Source: an uncultured Flavobacteriales bacterium (GTDB lineage: Bacteria > Bacteroidota > Bacteroidia > Flavobacteriales > BACL11). Taken from it: a stretch of 64,000 nucleotides of DNA. Made by a program: the position numbers and the translations under genes. The stretch covers positions 1 to 64,000 of the forward strand of contig CAJQIZ010000018.1 in NCBI GenBank assembly GCA_905478555.1, written 5' to 3'. Under the pieces are notes generated by a model, which was not told the origin of the DNA, ran no database searches, and worked only from the letters and a program-made list of their open reading frames with translations. Positions 1-9,228 of the stretch are shown piece after piece; positions within the stretch are counted from its first letter, which is position 1, and each line of letters begins with the position of its first letter.

Positions 1-678
1 TATTTTCTTAATTGGATTTAGAAAATATATATTATTACTATTTTTTAAAATCTCTTTTCTTTGAGAAAATAGATTAATTATTTTTTTACTATTATCATTT
101 CGATAAAATCGTTTTACAATATTAAAATTATCTTTGTATAAAGGTCCAAAGATAATATCTGATGAATCACAATATTTATTGTTTAATATACTTCTTACAA
201 CATCTTCATCATTCTCTGTATCATACACATTTACAATAACAGAAATACCTAGTTCAGATAAAGAATCTACCGCAATTAAAATCCCTTTTAAAAAACTTAT
301 TGACCAATACTGAGGTTTACTTTCTACATCATCAGACATAAATGGTAACAATACAGAAATACGAACTGGATGAATCCCGCCTATTAATAAGTCATCTTTT
401 ATTATAATTCTGTATGAAGTGTCATTTGTTATAGAATCAATAATAACTAATGTATCTTTTATAAAAACTGTATCTTTCACTAAAGATATAACGGAATCTT
501 CAATTACTGGAAGAATAATAGTGTCTTTTTCTATATCATACTGAACATTATTATGATTTATTGACTTCACTTTCCCAGAACCATCATGATAACCAAATTT
601 TATTTTATCTTGAGAAAATGATAACAAACTCCCAAATAAAAAACAAAACAACAACCCTATTTTAATAACTAAATTCAT
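1..678 (-). CDS. Secreted PBP1-like ligand-binding protein, partial (runs off left edge)
   Basis: The frame is open from an ATG at 678 to base 1, giving 226 codons with no stop, so the C-terminus lies outside the window. Residues 1-22 form a signal peptide (MNLVIKIG..., hydrophobic core, SFSQ cleavage region). A linker rich in D, T and I follows. From about residue 105 the sequence resembles the start of a periplasmic binding protein type 1 fold (VRISVLLPFM, then VYDTEND, then IIFGPLYKDN). In Bacteroidota a PBP1/LysM protein commonly sits next to guaA; no LysM repeat is visible in this part, so LysM could be absent or downstream. The ATG directly follows the guaA stop with no gap, so it is probably the last gene of a bshC-guaA operon. 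Ligand unknown. Confidence 0.75.
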   Translation of the reverse strand, partial: MNLVIKIGLLFCFLFGSLLSFSQDKIKFGYHDGSGKVKSINHNNVQYDIEKDTIILPVIEDSVISLVKDTVFIKDTLVIIDSITNDTSYRIIIKDDLLIGGIHPVRISVLLPFMSDDVESKPQYWSISFLKGILIAVDSLSELGISVIVNVYDTENDEDVVRSILNNKYCDSSDIIFGPLYKDNFNIVKRFYRNDNSKKIINLFSQRKEILKNSNNIYFLNPIKKI

Positions 679-2214
679 TTATTCCCATTCAATAGTTGCA
701 GGTGGCTTTGATGAAATATCATATACCACTCTATTTATCCCTTTTACTTTATTTATAATTTCATTGGAAACTTTCGCCAAAAATTCATATGGTAAATGCA
801 CCCAATCTGCAGTCATACCGTCAGTAGACTCTACCGCTCTAAGTGCTACTGCATTTTCATAAGTTCTCTCATCACCCATAACCCCAACAGATTGAACAGG
901 TAAGAAAATAGCTCCCGCTTGCCAAACTTCATCATACAAACCATCTCTTCTTAAAGAAGAAATAAAGATATGATCTACTTCTTGTAATATACGAACTTTT
1001 TCAGCAGTAATATCACCTAAAATACGAATTGCCAATCCAGGACCCGGAAAAGGGTGTCTTCCTAATAATTCAGAATCAATCCCCATTGACTTACCAACTC
1101 TTCTTACCTCATCTTTAAACAATGTTCTTAATGGCTCTACAATTTTTAATTTCATATAATCTGGCAATCCACCAACATTATGATGAGACTTGATAGTTGC
1201 AGAAGGACCTCCAGTTGCAGAAATAGATTCAATAACATCAGGGTAAATTGTACCTTGGGCCAACCATTTTACATCTTTTATTAAATTAGATTCATCATCA
1301 AACACATCAATAAATATTCCTCCAATTGCTTTTCTTTTCTTTTCCGGATCAGATAAACCTTGGAGTTTATCATAAAATCTATCTTTAGCATTTACCCCTT
1401 TTACATTTAATCCCATACCATGATATTGATTTAAAACAGATTCAAACTCATCTTTTCTTAACAAACCATTATCTACAAAGATACAATACAAATTTTCACC
1501 TATTGCTTTATGCAAAAGAACTGCTGCAACAGTAGAATCAACACCACCTGAAAGACCTAAAACTACTTTATCATCCCCTAACTTTTCCTTCAATCCACTA
1601 ACAGTATCTTCTACAAAAGTAGAAGGAGTCCAATCTGCAGAACATTTAGCAATATTAAATAAGAAATTCTGCAAAATCTGTTTCCCATCTGTAGAGTGAT
1701 AAACTTCAGGGTGAAACTGAATAGCATAAGTATCTTCTTCTTCAATTTTATATGCTGCAATCTCCACATCTTTAGTACTTGCTATAATTTTAAAATTAGA
1801 TGGCAAAATAGAAATAGTATCACCATGAGACATCCAAACTTGAGAATTATCAGGAACATCTTTCAAAAGTAAATCTCCGCTATCTACATAAGATAAATTT
1901 GCTCTACCATATTCTCTAATTTTAGAAGGAAGAACCTCTCCTCCATCTATTTTTGCTAGATATTGAGCTCCATAACACACTGCTAATAATGGAAGTTTTT
2001 TTCTTATATTTTCTAGATTAGGATTGGGTGCATTTTCATCACGAACAGAAAATGGAGAACCTGATAAGATAACCGCTTTTACATCCTTATCCATTTCTGG
2101 AATTTTATTAAAAGGATGGATTTCACAATATATATTTAACTCCCTAACTCTACGAGCAATTAATTGAGTGTATTGAGAACCAAAATCTAGAATAATGATT
2201 TTTTCGTGTATCAT
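679..2214 (-). CDS. guaA: GMP synthase (glutamine-hydrolysing)
   Basis: Makes GMP from XMP, ATP and glutamine, the last step of guanine nucleotide synthesis, in the cytoplasm. The 511-aa protein has the usual two parts. The N-terminal class I amidotransferase begins with [18 protein letters not shown] and has its nucleophile at Cys80 (AVCYGAQ) and the catalytic FHPEV histidine near residue 168. The ATP-pyrophosphatase half carries the P-loop [10 protein letters not shown] near residue 220, and the C-terminal dimerisation part ends KPPATIEWE. Length is normal for the family. Its ATG overlaps the bshC stop by 4 bp (ATGA), which points to translational coupling. Confidence 0.97.
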   Translation of the reverse strand: MIHEKIIILDFGSQYTQLIARRVRELNIYCEIHPFNKIPEMDKDVKAVILSGSPFSVRDENAPNPNLENIRKKLPLLAVCYGAQYLAKIDGGEVLPSKIREYGRANLSYVDSGDLLLKDVPDNSQVWMSHGDTISILPSNFKIIASTKDVEIAAYKIEEEDTYAIQFHPEVYHSTDGKQILQNFLFNIAKCSADWTPSTFVEDTVSGLKEKLGDDKVVLGLSGGVDSTVAAVLLHKAIGENLYCIFVDNGLLRKDEFESVLNQYHGMGLNVKGVNAKDRFYDKLQGLSDPEKKRKAIGGIFIDVFDDESNLIKDVKWLAQGTIYPDVIESISATGGPSATIKSHHNVGGLPDYMKLKIVEPLRTLFKDEVRRVGKSMGIDSELLGRHPFPGPGLAIRILGDITAEKVRILQEVDHIFISSLRRDGLYDEVWQAGAIFLPVQSVGVMGDERTYENAVALRAVESTDGMTADWVHLPYEFLAKVSNEIINKVKGINRVVYDISSKPPATIEWE

Positions 2215-3752
2215 TTTTTATTTTTTTGTAGCGACAAAATTAAGAAATTTGTATCGAGTGGGTTTAATTCTTCTTTTAATGTTTCAATAAACTTTTCACC
2301 ATAGTTTAAATAAAACGGAATAAAGTTGTTAAATCTTTCTTGCAAAGAAGAATTGGGAAACAACTTCTTCTTTATTTTAGTTATCTGACTTATAGAGTTT
2401 TCATGTTTTTGTTTTTCCGATTTCAAGAGTTTTTTTTCTAGTTTTTGTAAAGATTTAATCTGTTTTATTTTCTCCGAATCAATAGATGAAAACAAACTTT
2501 TATCTGAAGTTTTATGGAGAATAGATTGATACAATAAATCCAGATCATTTATCTCTTTTTCAAAAGATAAGGAGGATTTACTTTGAACAAACCTACTATG
2601 CAAACTATGTTCTTCTGCAAAAATATCTTGTATTTTAAAACCTAAATCACTCCATTTATTCTTCTCTTTTTCCTCCATAATCATCACAGAGTTTCTCAAA
2701 AAAAGCAGAGGAAAATCTACTTTATTTTCTGAAAAAAAATCTTTCAATTGCATCCAATAAGAAACTTCTGCACCACCTCCAATATAAGCCAAATTTGGCA
2801 ATAAAAATTCTTGATACAAGGGTCTGATTAAAACATTAGGACTGAAGTACTCAGGATTATTATTCACTTCCTGCTCCGACACCTCTCCATCTATTCTTAT
2901 TCTTTTTCCTTTTGAAATTTTAAAAAAATTTATTTCTCTAACATAAGCTTGCAACTTATAATGTACTGATAACTGATCACTACAATATTGTAAAGATTTA
3001 AAGTTAGCTTTCTCAAGAATATCTTTTTTTATGAATGGTGAAAACTCCTTTTTTAAACTTTTATCATCTCCATCAATAATTACCAATCCATATTTACCGA
3101 ATAACTCATTTATCAGAACCCTAGTAGAATCAGCTAAATTAGAATTATTCAGATACGCTTTTTCAAATATATTTAATAATTGTTTTCCATTTTCAGAATC
3201 TCCAATAGTTTGTTTTAATTCATCTAAAACAGATTGAATTCCTAAAGTATCCATTCTACCAACCACTCCTTTCTGATCAGAATCCCAAACTATTTTTTTT
3301 CCAAAAAGATGAATATGATTAACTTCTTCAAAATCATGATCTTCTGTTGCCATCCAAAAAACAGGAACAAAATCACTTTCAGGATATTCATCCTTTAACT
3401 TTTCTGTTAAGTTAATAGTAGAAATAATTTTATAAATAAAATAAAGAGGGCCAGTAAACAAACAAAGTTGATGACCTGTGGTTATCGTAAAAGTATTATC
3501 TAATTTTAGTAAATCAATATTTTCCTTTGACTTTACTGAAAGAGAAATAGAAGAATTCTGCTTTTTCAAGACATCTACCAATAAAGTTCTATTTGTTTTA
3601 TAATTTTTCTTAGAACTTATTTTTCTTTCAAAATTTTGCAAAGAAGGAAAATCAGAAATAAAAGGTTTTAATTTCTTATTTTTATCTAAATAATCCATCA
3701 CTAATTTTGAAAACAACTCTGTATCTTTATAGGAAACCTTATATTTATTCAC
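2211..3752 (-). CDS. bshC: Bacillithiol biosynthesis cysteine-adding enzyme BshC
   Basis: Adds cysteine to glucosaminyl-malate in the last step of bacillithiol synthesis, giving the main low-molecular-weight thiol of many Bacteroidota. Family signatures are TGHQ...FTGPLYF (about residues 92-105) and [17 protein letters not shown] (about 135). I place the start at GTG 3752 (513 aa). The product then begins [17 protein letters not shown], which fits the N-terminus I recall for Bacteroidota BshC, and a perfect -7 box lies at 3757-3764, just upstream. An in-frame ATG at 3857 would add 35 residues, but it lies upstream of this promoter and overlaps the divergent gene. First gene of bshC-guaA-PBP1. 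Confidence 0.9.
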   Translation of the reverse strand: MNKYKVSYKDTELFSKLVMDYLDKNKKLKPFISDFPSLQNFERKISSKKNYKTNRTLLVDVLKKQNSSISLSVKSKENIDLLKLDNTFTITTGHQLCLFTGPLYFIYKIISTINLTEKLKDEYPESDFVPVFWMATEDHDFEEVNHIHLFGKKIVWDSDQKGVVGRMDTLGIQSVLDELKQTIGDSENGKQLLNIFEKAYLNNSNLADSTRVLINELFGKYGLVIIDGDDKSLKKEFSPFIKKDILEKANFKSLQYCSDQLSVHYKLQAYVREINFFKISKGKRIRIDGEVSEQEVNNNPEYFSPNVLIRPLYQEFLLPNLAYIGGGAEVSYWMQLKDFFSENKVDFPLLFLRNSVMIMEEKEKNKWSDLGFKIQDIFAEEHSLHSRFVQSKSSLSFEKEINDLDLLYQSILHKTSDKSLFSSIDSEKIKQIKSLQKLEKKLLKSEKQKHENSISQITKIKKKLFPNSSLQERFNNFIPFYLNYGEKFIETLKEELNPLDTNFLILSLQKNKK

Positions 3753-3756
3753 ATTA

Positions 3757-3764
3757 CAAAAATA
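3757..3764 (-). promoter_or_regulatory. -7 promoter box of bshC operon
   Basis: On the minus strand this reads TATTTTTG, a perfect TAnnTTTG box. Only four bases (TAAT) separate it from the GTG at 3752, so the transcript probably starts at or next to the start codon (leaderless). Confidence 0.7.
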
Positions 3765-3823
3765 CAAATTGTATTTCGTATAATAATTGTATAAATTTTC
3801 TTTATTTGAACTTTTAAATTTTA

Positions 3824-3831
3824 TACTTTTG
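3824..3831 (+). promoter_or_regulatory. -7 promoter box of the small protein-mutL operon
   Basis: TACTTTTG matches TAnnTTTG. Four bases (TAAG) separate it from the ATG at 3836, the same geometry as the divergent bshC promoter. Confidence 0.7.
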
Positions 3832-3835
3832 TAAG

Positions 3836-4069
3836 ATGCAAACACCACGATTACCATCCATGTTTAAAAGTCCTTCTATCAGGAGATTTCAATTTCCTAC
3901 AAGGTATTATAACGAAGGGAAAGAACGACTAAACAAATTAAAAGAAGGGAAATCAGTTGAAATAAAATTCACAAGTAGCAATAATTTAGGAATAAACAAA
4001 GGAAGAAGCTTGCGATTAATAAGTCTAATCATTACTTTAGTTATTGTTTCCTATATAATATTAAAATAA
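3836..4069 (+). CDS. Small membrane protein upstream of mutL
   Basis: A 77-aa protein. Its N-terminal half is basic and aromatic (RRFQFPTRYYNEGKERLNK), and it ends in one transmembrane helix (residues about 58-76, LRLISLIITLVIVSYIILK). Small proteins with an F.Y.PRYY-like motif occur in front of mutL in Bacteroidota and are sometimes labelled 'riboflavin synthase subunit beta', which I regard as a misannotation since no enzyme domain is visible. It is the first gene of a five-gene plus-strand unit and lies 8 bp before mutL. Function unknown; a membrane-anchored accessory protein is possible. Confidence 0.75.
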   Translation: MQTPRLPSMFKSPSIRRFQFPTRYYNEGKERLNKLKEGKSVEIKFTSSNNLGINKGRSLRLISLIITLVIVSYIILK

Positions 4070-4077
4070 TTAAGAAA

Positions 4078-5838
4078 TTGGATATAATTCAGTTACTACC
4101 AGATCATATTGCAAATCAAATTGCAGCAGGAGAAGTAATACAAAGACCCGCTTCTGCCGTAAAAGAAATGCTAGAGAATGCTTTAGATTCTGGAGCTAAT
4201 AATATAAAATTATTCATAAAAGACGCAGGAAAAACACTTATTCAAGTAGTAGATAACGGATGTGGTATGAGTGAAACAGATGTAAGAATGAGTTTTGAAC
4301 GACACGCAACTTCTAAAATTAGAAATGCAGATGACTTATTCAATATACAAACAATGGGGTTTAGAGGAGAAGCAATGGCATCTATGGCCGCAATTGCTCA
4401 TGTAGAGGTAAGTACAAAACAGATTGAAGAAGAACTTGGAAGTAAAATAATAATTGAAGGAAGTGAAATAAAAAGTCAAGAAAATTGCATTTGTGCAAAT
4501 GGAACTTCTGTAAAAATAAAAAACTTATTTTTCAATGTTCCTGCCAGAAGGAATTTCTTGAAATCAAATAAGGTAGAGACAAGGCATATAATTGACCAAT
4601 TTATTAGAATTTCACTTGCAAACCCAGAAATATCGTGGAGTTTATTTTTAGATGATAATGAATATTTTCATTTAGAAAACTCTAATTTCAGACAAAGAAT
4701 TGTGAATATTACTGGAAGCAGAACAAATGAAAAACTTGTACCAGTAGAAGAAGAAACTCATCTAGTGAAAATAGATGGATTTATAGGCAAGCCAGAATTT
4801 GCTAAACGATCAAGAGGAGAACAATACTTTTTTGTGAATGGACGATTTATTAAAAACCATTATTTAAATCATGCGGTGAGTAAAGCATTTACTGGCTTAA
4901 TTGTTGATGGACATTACCCCTCTTATTTCTTAAATCTGAAAATAGATCCAAAAAAAATTGACATAAATATTCACCCTACAAAAACAGAAATAAAATTTGA
5001 AGATGAGCAAGCTATTTATGCCATTTTACGATCTGCAGTAAAAAGATCTTTAGGCAAATACAATATTGCACCTACTTTAGACTTTAATACAGAGGCTGCT
5101 TTTAATCTTCCGTTAGGAATGGAGTATACCGAAATTAAAGAACCTAAAATAAGAGTAAACACGAATTATAATCCGTTTGAGAACAAGGATTCAGAAAAGA
5201 TAGAAATTAGTAATCAGATATACCAAAACTCTTTTGACACAGAAATACAGACAGAAATAAAACTAGATGATATTGAAGTTGGAAACAAGCAATTCTTTCA
5301 AATTGAAAATAATTTTATTGCAGCACAAAGTCCTGAAGGTTTAATTATCATTCACCAACAAAGAGCTCATCAGAGAATATTATACGAATACTTTAAAAAC
5401 AATGAGGGAAGGAAGTTAAACTCTCAGAAATTATTATTTTCTCAATCTATTCATTTAAATAAAATAGAGATGGAAAACATAAAAGAAATAGAAGTAGATT
5501 TAAATAATATTGGATTTAAATTTGATGCAAATACAGAATCATTAGAAATAACAGCAGTACCAACAGAATGTATAAATGAGAATTTACAAGAACTTTTTTT
5601 CAGCTTTATTAATAGTAATGAATTAGAAAGTAGTAATTTAAAAGAAAAACTAAACACTAAAATAAGTAAAGTTTTATCTAGTTCTTTATCAGTAAAATCA
5701 GGACAAAAAATGTCAGAAGAAGAAATGAAACAACTAGTAAATGAATTAATGAAATGCGATATCCCTTCTATTAGTCCTTACGGATTAAGCACCTATTTTA
5801 ATATTACATCTACAGAAATAAATAAAAAATTTAAATAA
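4078..5838 (+). CDS. mutL: DNA mismatch repair protein MutL
   Basis: Mismatch-repair matchmaker that couples MutS recognition to strand removal. The GHKL ATPase domain is intact: IANQIAAGEVIQRPASAVKE, EMLENALDSGA, DNGCGM and GFRGEAMASM. It starts at TTG 4078 (MDIIQLLPD), the expected MutL N-terminus; there is no ATG alternative. Length is 586 aa. The C-terminal dimerisation domain is present, but the endonuclease motif DQHAxxExxxxE reads HQQRAHQRILYE (residues 426-437), and the CPHGRP site reads SPYGLS (566-571). The usual metal ligands are therefore missing, and nicking activity is doubtful. Its stop overlaps the next ATG by 1 bp. Confidence 0.95.
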   Translation: MDIIQLLPDHIANQIAAGEVIQRPASAVKEMLENALDSGANNIKLFIKDAGKTLIQVVDNGCGMSETDVRMSFERHATSKIRNADDLFNIQTMGFRGEAMASMAAIAHVEVSTKQIEEELGSKIIIEGSEIKSQENCICANGTSVKIKNLFFNVPARRNFLKSNKVETRHIIDQFIRISLANPEISWSLFLDDNEYFHLENSNFRQRIVNITGSRTNEKLVPVEEETHLVKIDGFIGKPEFAKRSRGEQYFFVNGRFIKNHYLNHAVSKAFTGLIVDGHYPSYFLNLKIDPKKIDINIHPTKTEIKFEDEQAIYAILRSAVKRSLGKYNIAPTLDFNTEAAFNLPLGMEYTEIKEPKIRVNTNYNPFENKDSEKIEISNQIYQNSFDTEIQTEIKLDDIEVGNKQFFQIENNFIAAQSPEGLIIIHQQRAHQRILYEYFKNNEGRKLNSQKLLFSQSIHLNKIEMENIKEIEVDLNNIGFKFDANTESLEITAVPTECINENLQELFFSFINSNELESSNLKEKLNTKISKVLSSSLSVKSGQKMSEEEMKQLVNELMKCDIPSISPYGLSTYFNITSTEINKKFK

Positions 5839-6572
5839 TGTTAGGACAAAAATTTAGTCATTTACCAGAAGTAGTGAAAAATTTAATGATCATTAACGGA
5901 TTGTTTTTCTTAGCTAGTTGGAGTTTACACAGTAAAGGTATTGATTTATCAAGTTGGTTTGCACTTCACCAATTTCAATCCCCTGATTTCCAACCCCATC
6001 AACTTATTACACACATGTTTATGCATGCTAATTTCACACATCTATTTTTTAATATGTTTACTCTTTGGATGTTCGGAAAAACCTTAGAAAATAAATGGGG
6101 TGCAAAACGATTTTTAACTTATTATCTGATAACTGGATTTGGTGCGGCATTAATTTATGTTGGATATATACAGTTCCAAATTGTAAATATTAGTGCAGAA
6201 TTAAATCCTGAACTTATAAATCAAGTGATTAATGCAACTAATAATACAAAAATTTCTGCTGAACCATCTCAATTTTTATCAATGCAAAATCTATATAGTC
6301 TAATTAACACACCAATGGTAGGTGCTTCTGGTGCAGTTTATGGTTTATTACTTGCTTTCGGTATGTTATTCCCAAATTCAATTATTTACCTTTATATGGC
6401 AATACCAATTAAAACAAAATACTTTGTTGCGGGAATTGGATGTTTAGCACTTTTTAATGGAATAGGAAACAATCCTGGAGATAATGTAGCTCATTTTGCA
6501 CACCTAGGAGGAATGATTTTTGGTATTATATTATTAAAATACTGGAAGAAAAAAGGAGAAATCTGGTTTTAG
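5838..6572 (+). CDS. Rhomboid family intramembrane serine protease (1)
   Basis: A polytopic membrane protease that cleaves transmembrane substrates. In its 244 aa it shows the family layout: HMFMHANFTHLFFNM in the L1/TM2 region, the catalytic serine motif GASGAVYG (Ser164) and the catalytic histidine in AHLGG (His222). A roughly 45-residue loop between the N-terminal helices and the serine helix contains NPELINQVINATN. It begins at an ATG overlapping the mutL stop and ends directly against a second rhomboid. Substrate unknown. Confidence 0.92.
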   Translation: MLGQKFSHLPEVVKNLMIINGLFFLASWSLHSKGIDLSSWFALHQFQSPDFQPHQLITHMFMHANFTHLFFNMFTLWMFGKTLENKWGAKRFLTYYLITGFGAALIYVGYIQFQIVNISAELNPELINQVINATNNTKISAEPSQFLSMQNLYSLINTPMVGASGAVYGLLLAFGMLFPNSIIYLYMAIPIKTKYFVAGIGCLALFNGIGNNPGDNVAHFAHLGGMIFGIILLKYWKKKGEIWF

Positions 6573-7457
6573 ATGAATACAATTTGGAACGACATAAAAT
6601 CTAACTTAAAAAAAGAGGGTAACTTTACAAAGCTACTTTATATTAATATTGCTATCTTTTTACTATTTAAAACAATAACAGTTTTTGGATTTCTATTTAA
6701 TATAAATGATACAAATAATTTTATAGAAAGTTATTTAATTTTACCATCTAACTTATCTGATTTAGTAAAAAAACCATGGACAATAATCACATACATGTTT
6801 GTCCATAAAGACTTTTTTCACCTCCTCTTTAACATGGTTTGGTTTCATTTAGGATCTAAATTATTTTTACAATATTTTAACGGGAAACAATTAATAAGTA
6901 CTTATATATTAGGTGGAATATTTGGTGGACTAATTTATATTATTGCATTTAACTCTTTTCCTGTATTTTCTAATGTTGTTTTAAATGCAAAAGTGATGGG
7001 AGCTTCTGCATCTGTATTAGCTATTTTTATTGCAATTGCTAGCTACACACCAAATACACATATCTCCTTTCCTTTTATTGGTAATATTAAATTAAAACAC
7101 ATAGCTATTACTCTTGTAGTGTTAGATTTTTTAAGTATTTCACCAGAAAACCCTGGAGGACACATATCACATTTGGGAGGTGCACTTTTTGGTTATGTTT
7201 ATATTTTACTATTAAAAAAAGGAACCGACTTATCTATTAATTTTCATAATTTATTATCCTACTTTAATTTTTCCAAGAAGCCGAACTTAACAAGGGTACA
7301 TAAAAAAAGAAGATCCAGAAAAACAGATGATGATTACAGAAATGAAAAAGTAAACAGACAAGAAAAAATAAATTTTATTCTTGAGAAAATATCAAAATCA
7401 GGGTACGACAGCTTAACAAAAGAGGAAAAAGAACTTCTATTTAAAGAAAGTAAATGA
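6573..7457 (+). CDS. Rhomboid family intramembrane serine protease (2) with C-terminal DUF6576-like tail
   Basis: The second of two tandem rhomboids, 294 aa. Motifs are YMFVHKDFFHLLFNM, GASAS (Ser145, with Ala replacing the glycine after the serine) and SHLGG (His200). After the last helix comes a basic stretch (KKRRSRKTDDD) and a C-terminal segment NFILEKISKSGYDSLTKEE, which looks like the DUF6576 tail common in Bacteroidota rhomboids. There is no gap after the first rhomboid, and the gene overlaps the following one by 4 bp. It is too divergent from its neighbour to be a recent duplicate. Confidence 0.9.
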   Translation: MNTIWNDIKSNLKKEGNFTKLLYINIAIFLLFKTITVFGFLFNINDTNNFIESYLILPSNLSDLVKKPWTIITYMFVHKDFFHLLFNMVWFHLGSKLFLQYFNGKQLISTYILGGIFGGLIYIIAFNSFPVFSNVVLNAKVMGASASVLAIFIAIASYTPNTHISFPFIGNIKLKHIAITLVVLDFLSISPENPGGHISHLGGALFGYVYILLLKKGTDLSINFHNLLSYFNFSKKPNLTRVHKKRRSRKTDDDYRNEKVNRQEKINFILEKISKSGYDSLTKEEKELLFKESK

Positions 7458-8500
7458 TAAAAAAAATAATACAATTCATATTATTATTTTTCAATATCAT
7501 TATGTTGTTCACATTAGTATTTTCACTATTATCTCCTTTTGTAAATCCAAACTTGTTTTGGCCAATTTCATTTTTCGGATTATTTTTCCCAATTATACTT
7601 TTTGTTATTTTACTATTATTTATATACAGTATTTTTTATAATAAAAAACTAATGTGGATCAATCTAGTTATTATTCTTATTTCTTCTCCTTATTTAATTA
7701 GGTATATATCCTTAAACAAGGAAAATAAAACAGAAGAGGGAATTCACATTATGTCTTATAATGTTAGATTATTTAATAAATGGGGATGGATAAAAGAAGA
7801 TAATATTGATCGTAAAATCATTCATTTTGTAAATAATAAAAAAGTAGATATTTTTTGCATTCAAGAATACTATAACCCTAATGATAAGTTAAACTTTAAT
7901 TTTAATGATTCTCATATTGGTTTACAAAGAAATAAAGATAATTGGCGCATGGCAATCTACAGTAACTACCCACAAATAAATAAACAGACCGTAAATATTG
8001 ATGGAGATAGAATGAATAATACCTGTATTTTTTCAGATATAAAAATTGATAAAGACACAATTAGAGTTTATAATATTCACTTAGCATCTAACTTTTTTCA
8101 GATTAGGGATTTTGAATTTATGAGTTCTATAGAATTAGAAAAAAAGAAAATAAAGAATGGAGTAATAGGAGTCGTAAAAAGGTTAAAAAAATCTTTTAAA
8201 AACAGAGGAAAAGAAGTAGAACAGATAAAAGAACATATGAGAAAATCCCCCTATCCTATTATTGTTTGTGGTGATTTTAACGACACACCAGTTTCCTATG
8301 CTTATAGAGAGTTATCTGAAAATAAAAAAGATGCTTTTATAGAATCTGGAAATGGAATTGGAGCAACATTTACTAAAATACCTAGTCTACGAATTGACTA
8401 TATTTTCTACGATAAAAAGTTTAATTCTTGCCGATTCAATACCCATCAAGAAAATTTTTCAGATCATAGAGCTATTAGTTGTAAAGTAAAACTAAACTAG
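7454..8500 (+). CDS. Membrane-anchored endonuclease/exonuclease/phosphatase (EEP) family protein
   Basis: 348 aa. The first 90 or so residues hold two to three hydrophobic helices. The EEP fold follows, with IMSYNVRLFNKW, FCIQEYY (metal-binding Glu), VCGDFNDTP and the terminal SDHRAISC histidine motif. The fold covers DNases, phosphodiesterases and sphingomyelinases, so the substrate cannot be told from sequence. The catalytic half is predicted on the outer face of the inner membrane. Last gene of the mutL-rhomboid unit (ATGA overlap upstream); its 3' end overlaps convergent yajC by 4 bp. Confidence 0.88.
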   Translation: MIKKIIQFILLFFNIIMLFTLVFSLLSPFVNPNLFWPISFFGLFFPIILFVILLLFIYSIFYNKKLMWINLVIILISSPYLIRYISLNKENKTEEGIHIMSYNVRLFNKWGWIKEDNIDRKIIHFVNNKKVDIFCIQEYYNPNDKLNFNFNDSHIGLQRNKDNWRMAIYSNYPQINKQTVNIDGDRMNNTCIFSDIKIDKDTIRVYNIHLASNFFQIRDFEFMSSIELEKKKIKNGVIGVVKRLKKSFKNRGKEVEQIKEHMRKSPYPIIVCGDFNDTPVSYAYRELSENKKDAFIESGNGIGATFTKIPSLRIDYIFYDKKFNSCRFNTHQENFSDHRAISCKVKLN

Positions 8501-8793
8501 CTTAGTTTTTCTGAAACCACATTCATTGCAATAGCAGATTTTTCTACTTTCAACTTTACTCCATAACTTTCAATGGTGACTGATGAATCTTTCATCTCTA
8601 CAATTTTACCATGAACACCTCCAATAGTAATAATATCATCCCCTTTTTTCAATTCCTCTCTGAATTTCCTTTCTTTCTTTTGCTTTTTTACTTGTGGACG
8701 AATCATAAAGAAATACATCACTACAAATATTAATCCGAAAAATAGTAATTGTGATGTACCTTGTCCTTCTGTTAGAGTTTGTAATAATGTCAT
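8497..8793 (-). CDS. yajC: Preprotein translocase subunit YajC
   Basis: Accessory inner-membrane subunit of the Sec translocon (with SecDF). 98 aa with a single N-terminal helix (LLFFGLIFVVMYFFMI), then the hallmark RPQVKKQKKERKFREELKKGDDIITIGGVHGKI and a short beta-rich cytoplasmic domain. Length is normal. It is the end of a minus-strand operon dehydrogenase-nusB-DUF1573-yajC, an order familiar from other Bacteroidota. Confidence 0.95.
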   Translation of the reverse strand: MTLLQTLTEGQGTSQLLFFGLIFVVMYFFMIRPQVKKQKKERKFREELKKGDDIITIGGVHGKIVEMKDSSVTIESYGVKLKVEKSAIAMNVVSEKLS

Positions 8794-8806
8794 AGTTATA
8801 ATGTTT

Positions 8807-9226
8807 TTAATTTTTGGAGGATATCACCTCTCCTGTAATTGTTAATATTTTAATGCTAGGGTTAGCATTAGTTACTAAAGTAATTTTTTTAGTTTGTTTT
8901 CCTAGTTTACCTTTACTATCAAAAGTAATCTTTATTATCTCAGTCCCTCCATCTTCAATAATATCTTTAGGGAAATCTAATTTCGTACATCCACAACTTG
9001 CAGTTGCATGTGTAATAATTAAACTACCATATCCAGTATTTTTTATTTTAAATTCTAAATCTACAGTTTCCCCTTCAGTAATTACTCCAAAGTCAATAGT
9101 CTCATTTCCTAAAACGGTAACTATTGGTTTACTTTCAAGTAAAGAAATATTTACTTCTTCATAAGAATTAAAATTAGTACAAGAAATCGTACATAACAGA
9201 AAGAGTATATAAAAGATATTTTTCAT
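8807..9226 (-). CDS. DUF1573 domain lipoprotein
   Basis: 139 aa. A lipoprotein signal peptide with lipobox SC at Cys16 (LLCTISC) is followed by one DUF1573 immunoglobulin-like domain: IDFGVITEGETVDLEFKIKN, then TASCGCTKLDFP. Proteins of this family are exported in Bacteroidota, and the gene is regularly found between nusB and yajC as here. The CGC motif might bind metal or form a disulfide, which is inference. Function not established. Confidence 0.88.
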   Translation of the reverse strand: MKNIFYILFLLCTISCTNFNSYEEVNISLLESKPIVTVLGNETIDFGVITEGETVDLEFKIKNTGYGSLIITHATASCGCTKLDFPKDIIEDGGTEIIKITFDSKGKLGKQTKKITLVTNANPSIKILTITGEVISSKN

Positions 9227-9228
9227 GT

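Noticed and set aside
3753-3857. Longer bshC from ATG 3857
   Set aside because: It overlaps the divergent gene, lies upstream of a perfect promoter box and adds residues without family resemblance.
5838-7457. Two rhomboid genes as a recent tandem duplication
   Set aside because: Protein sequences differ strongly outside the catalytic motifs, and the pair is a known Bacteroidota arrangement.
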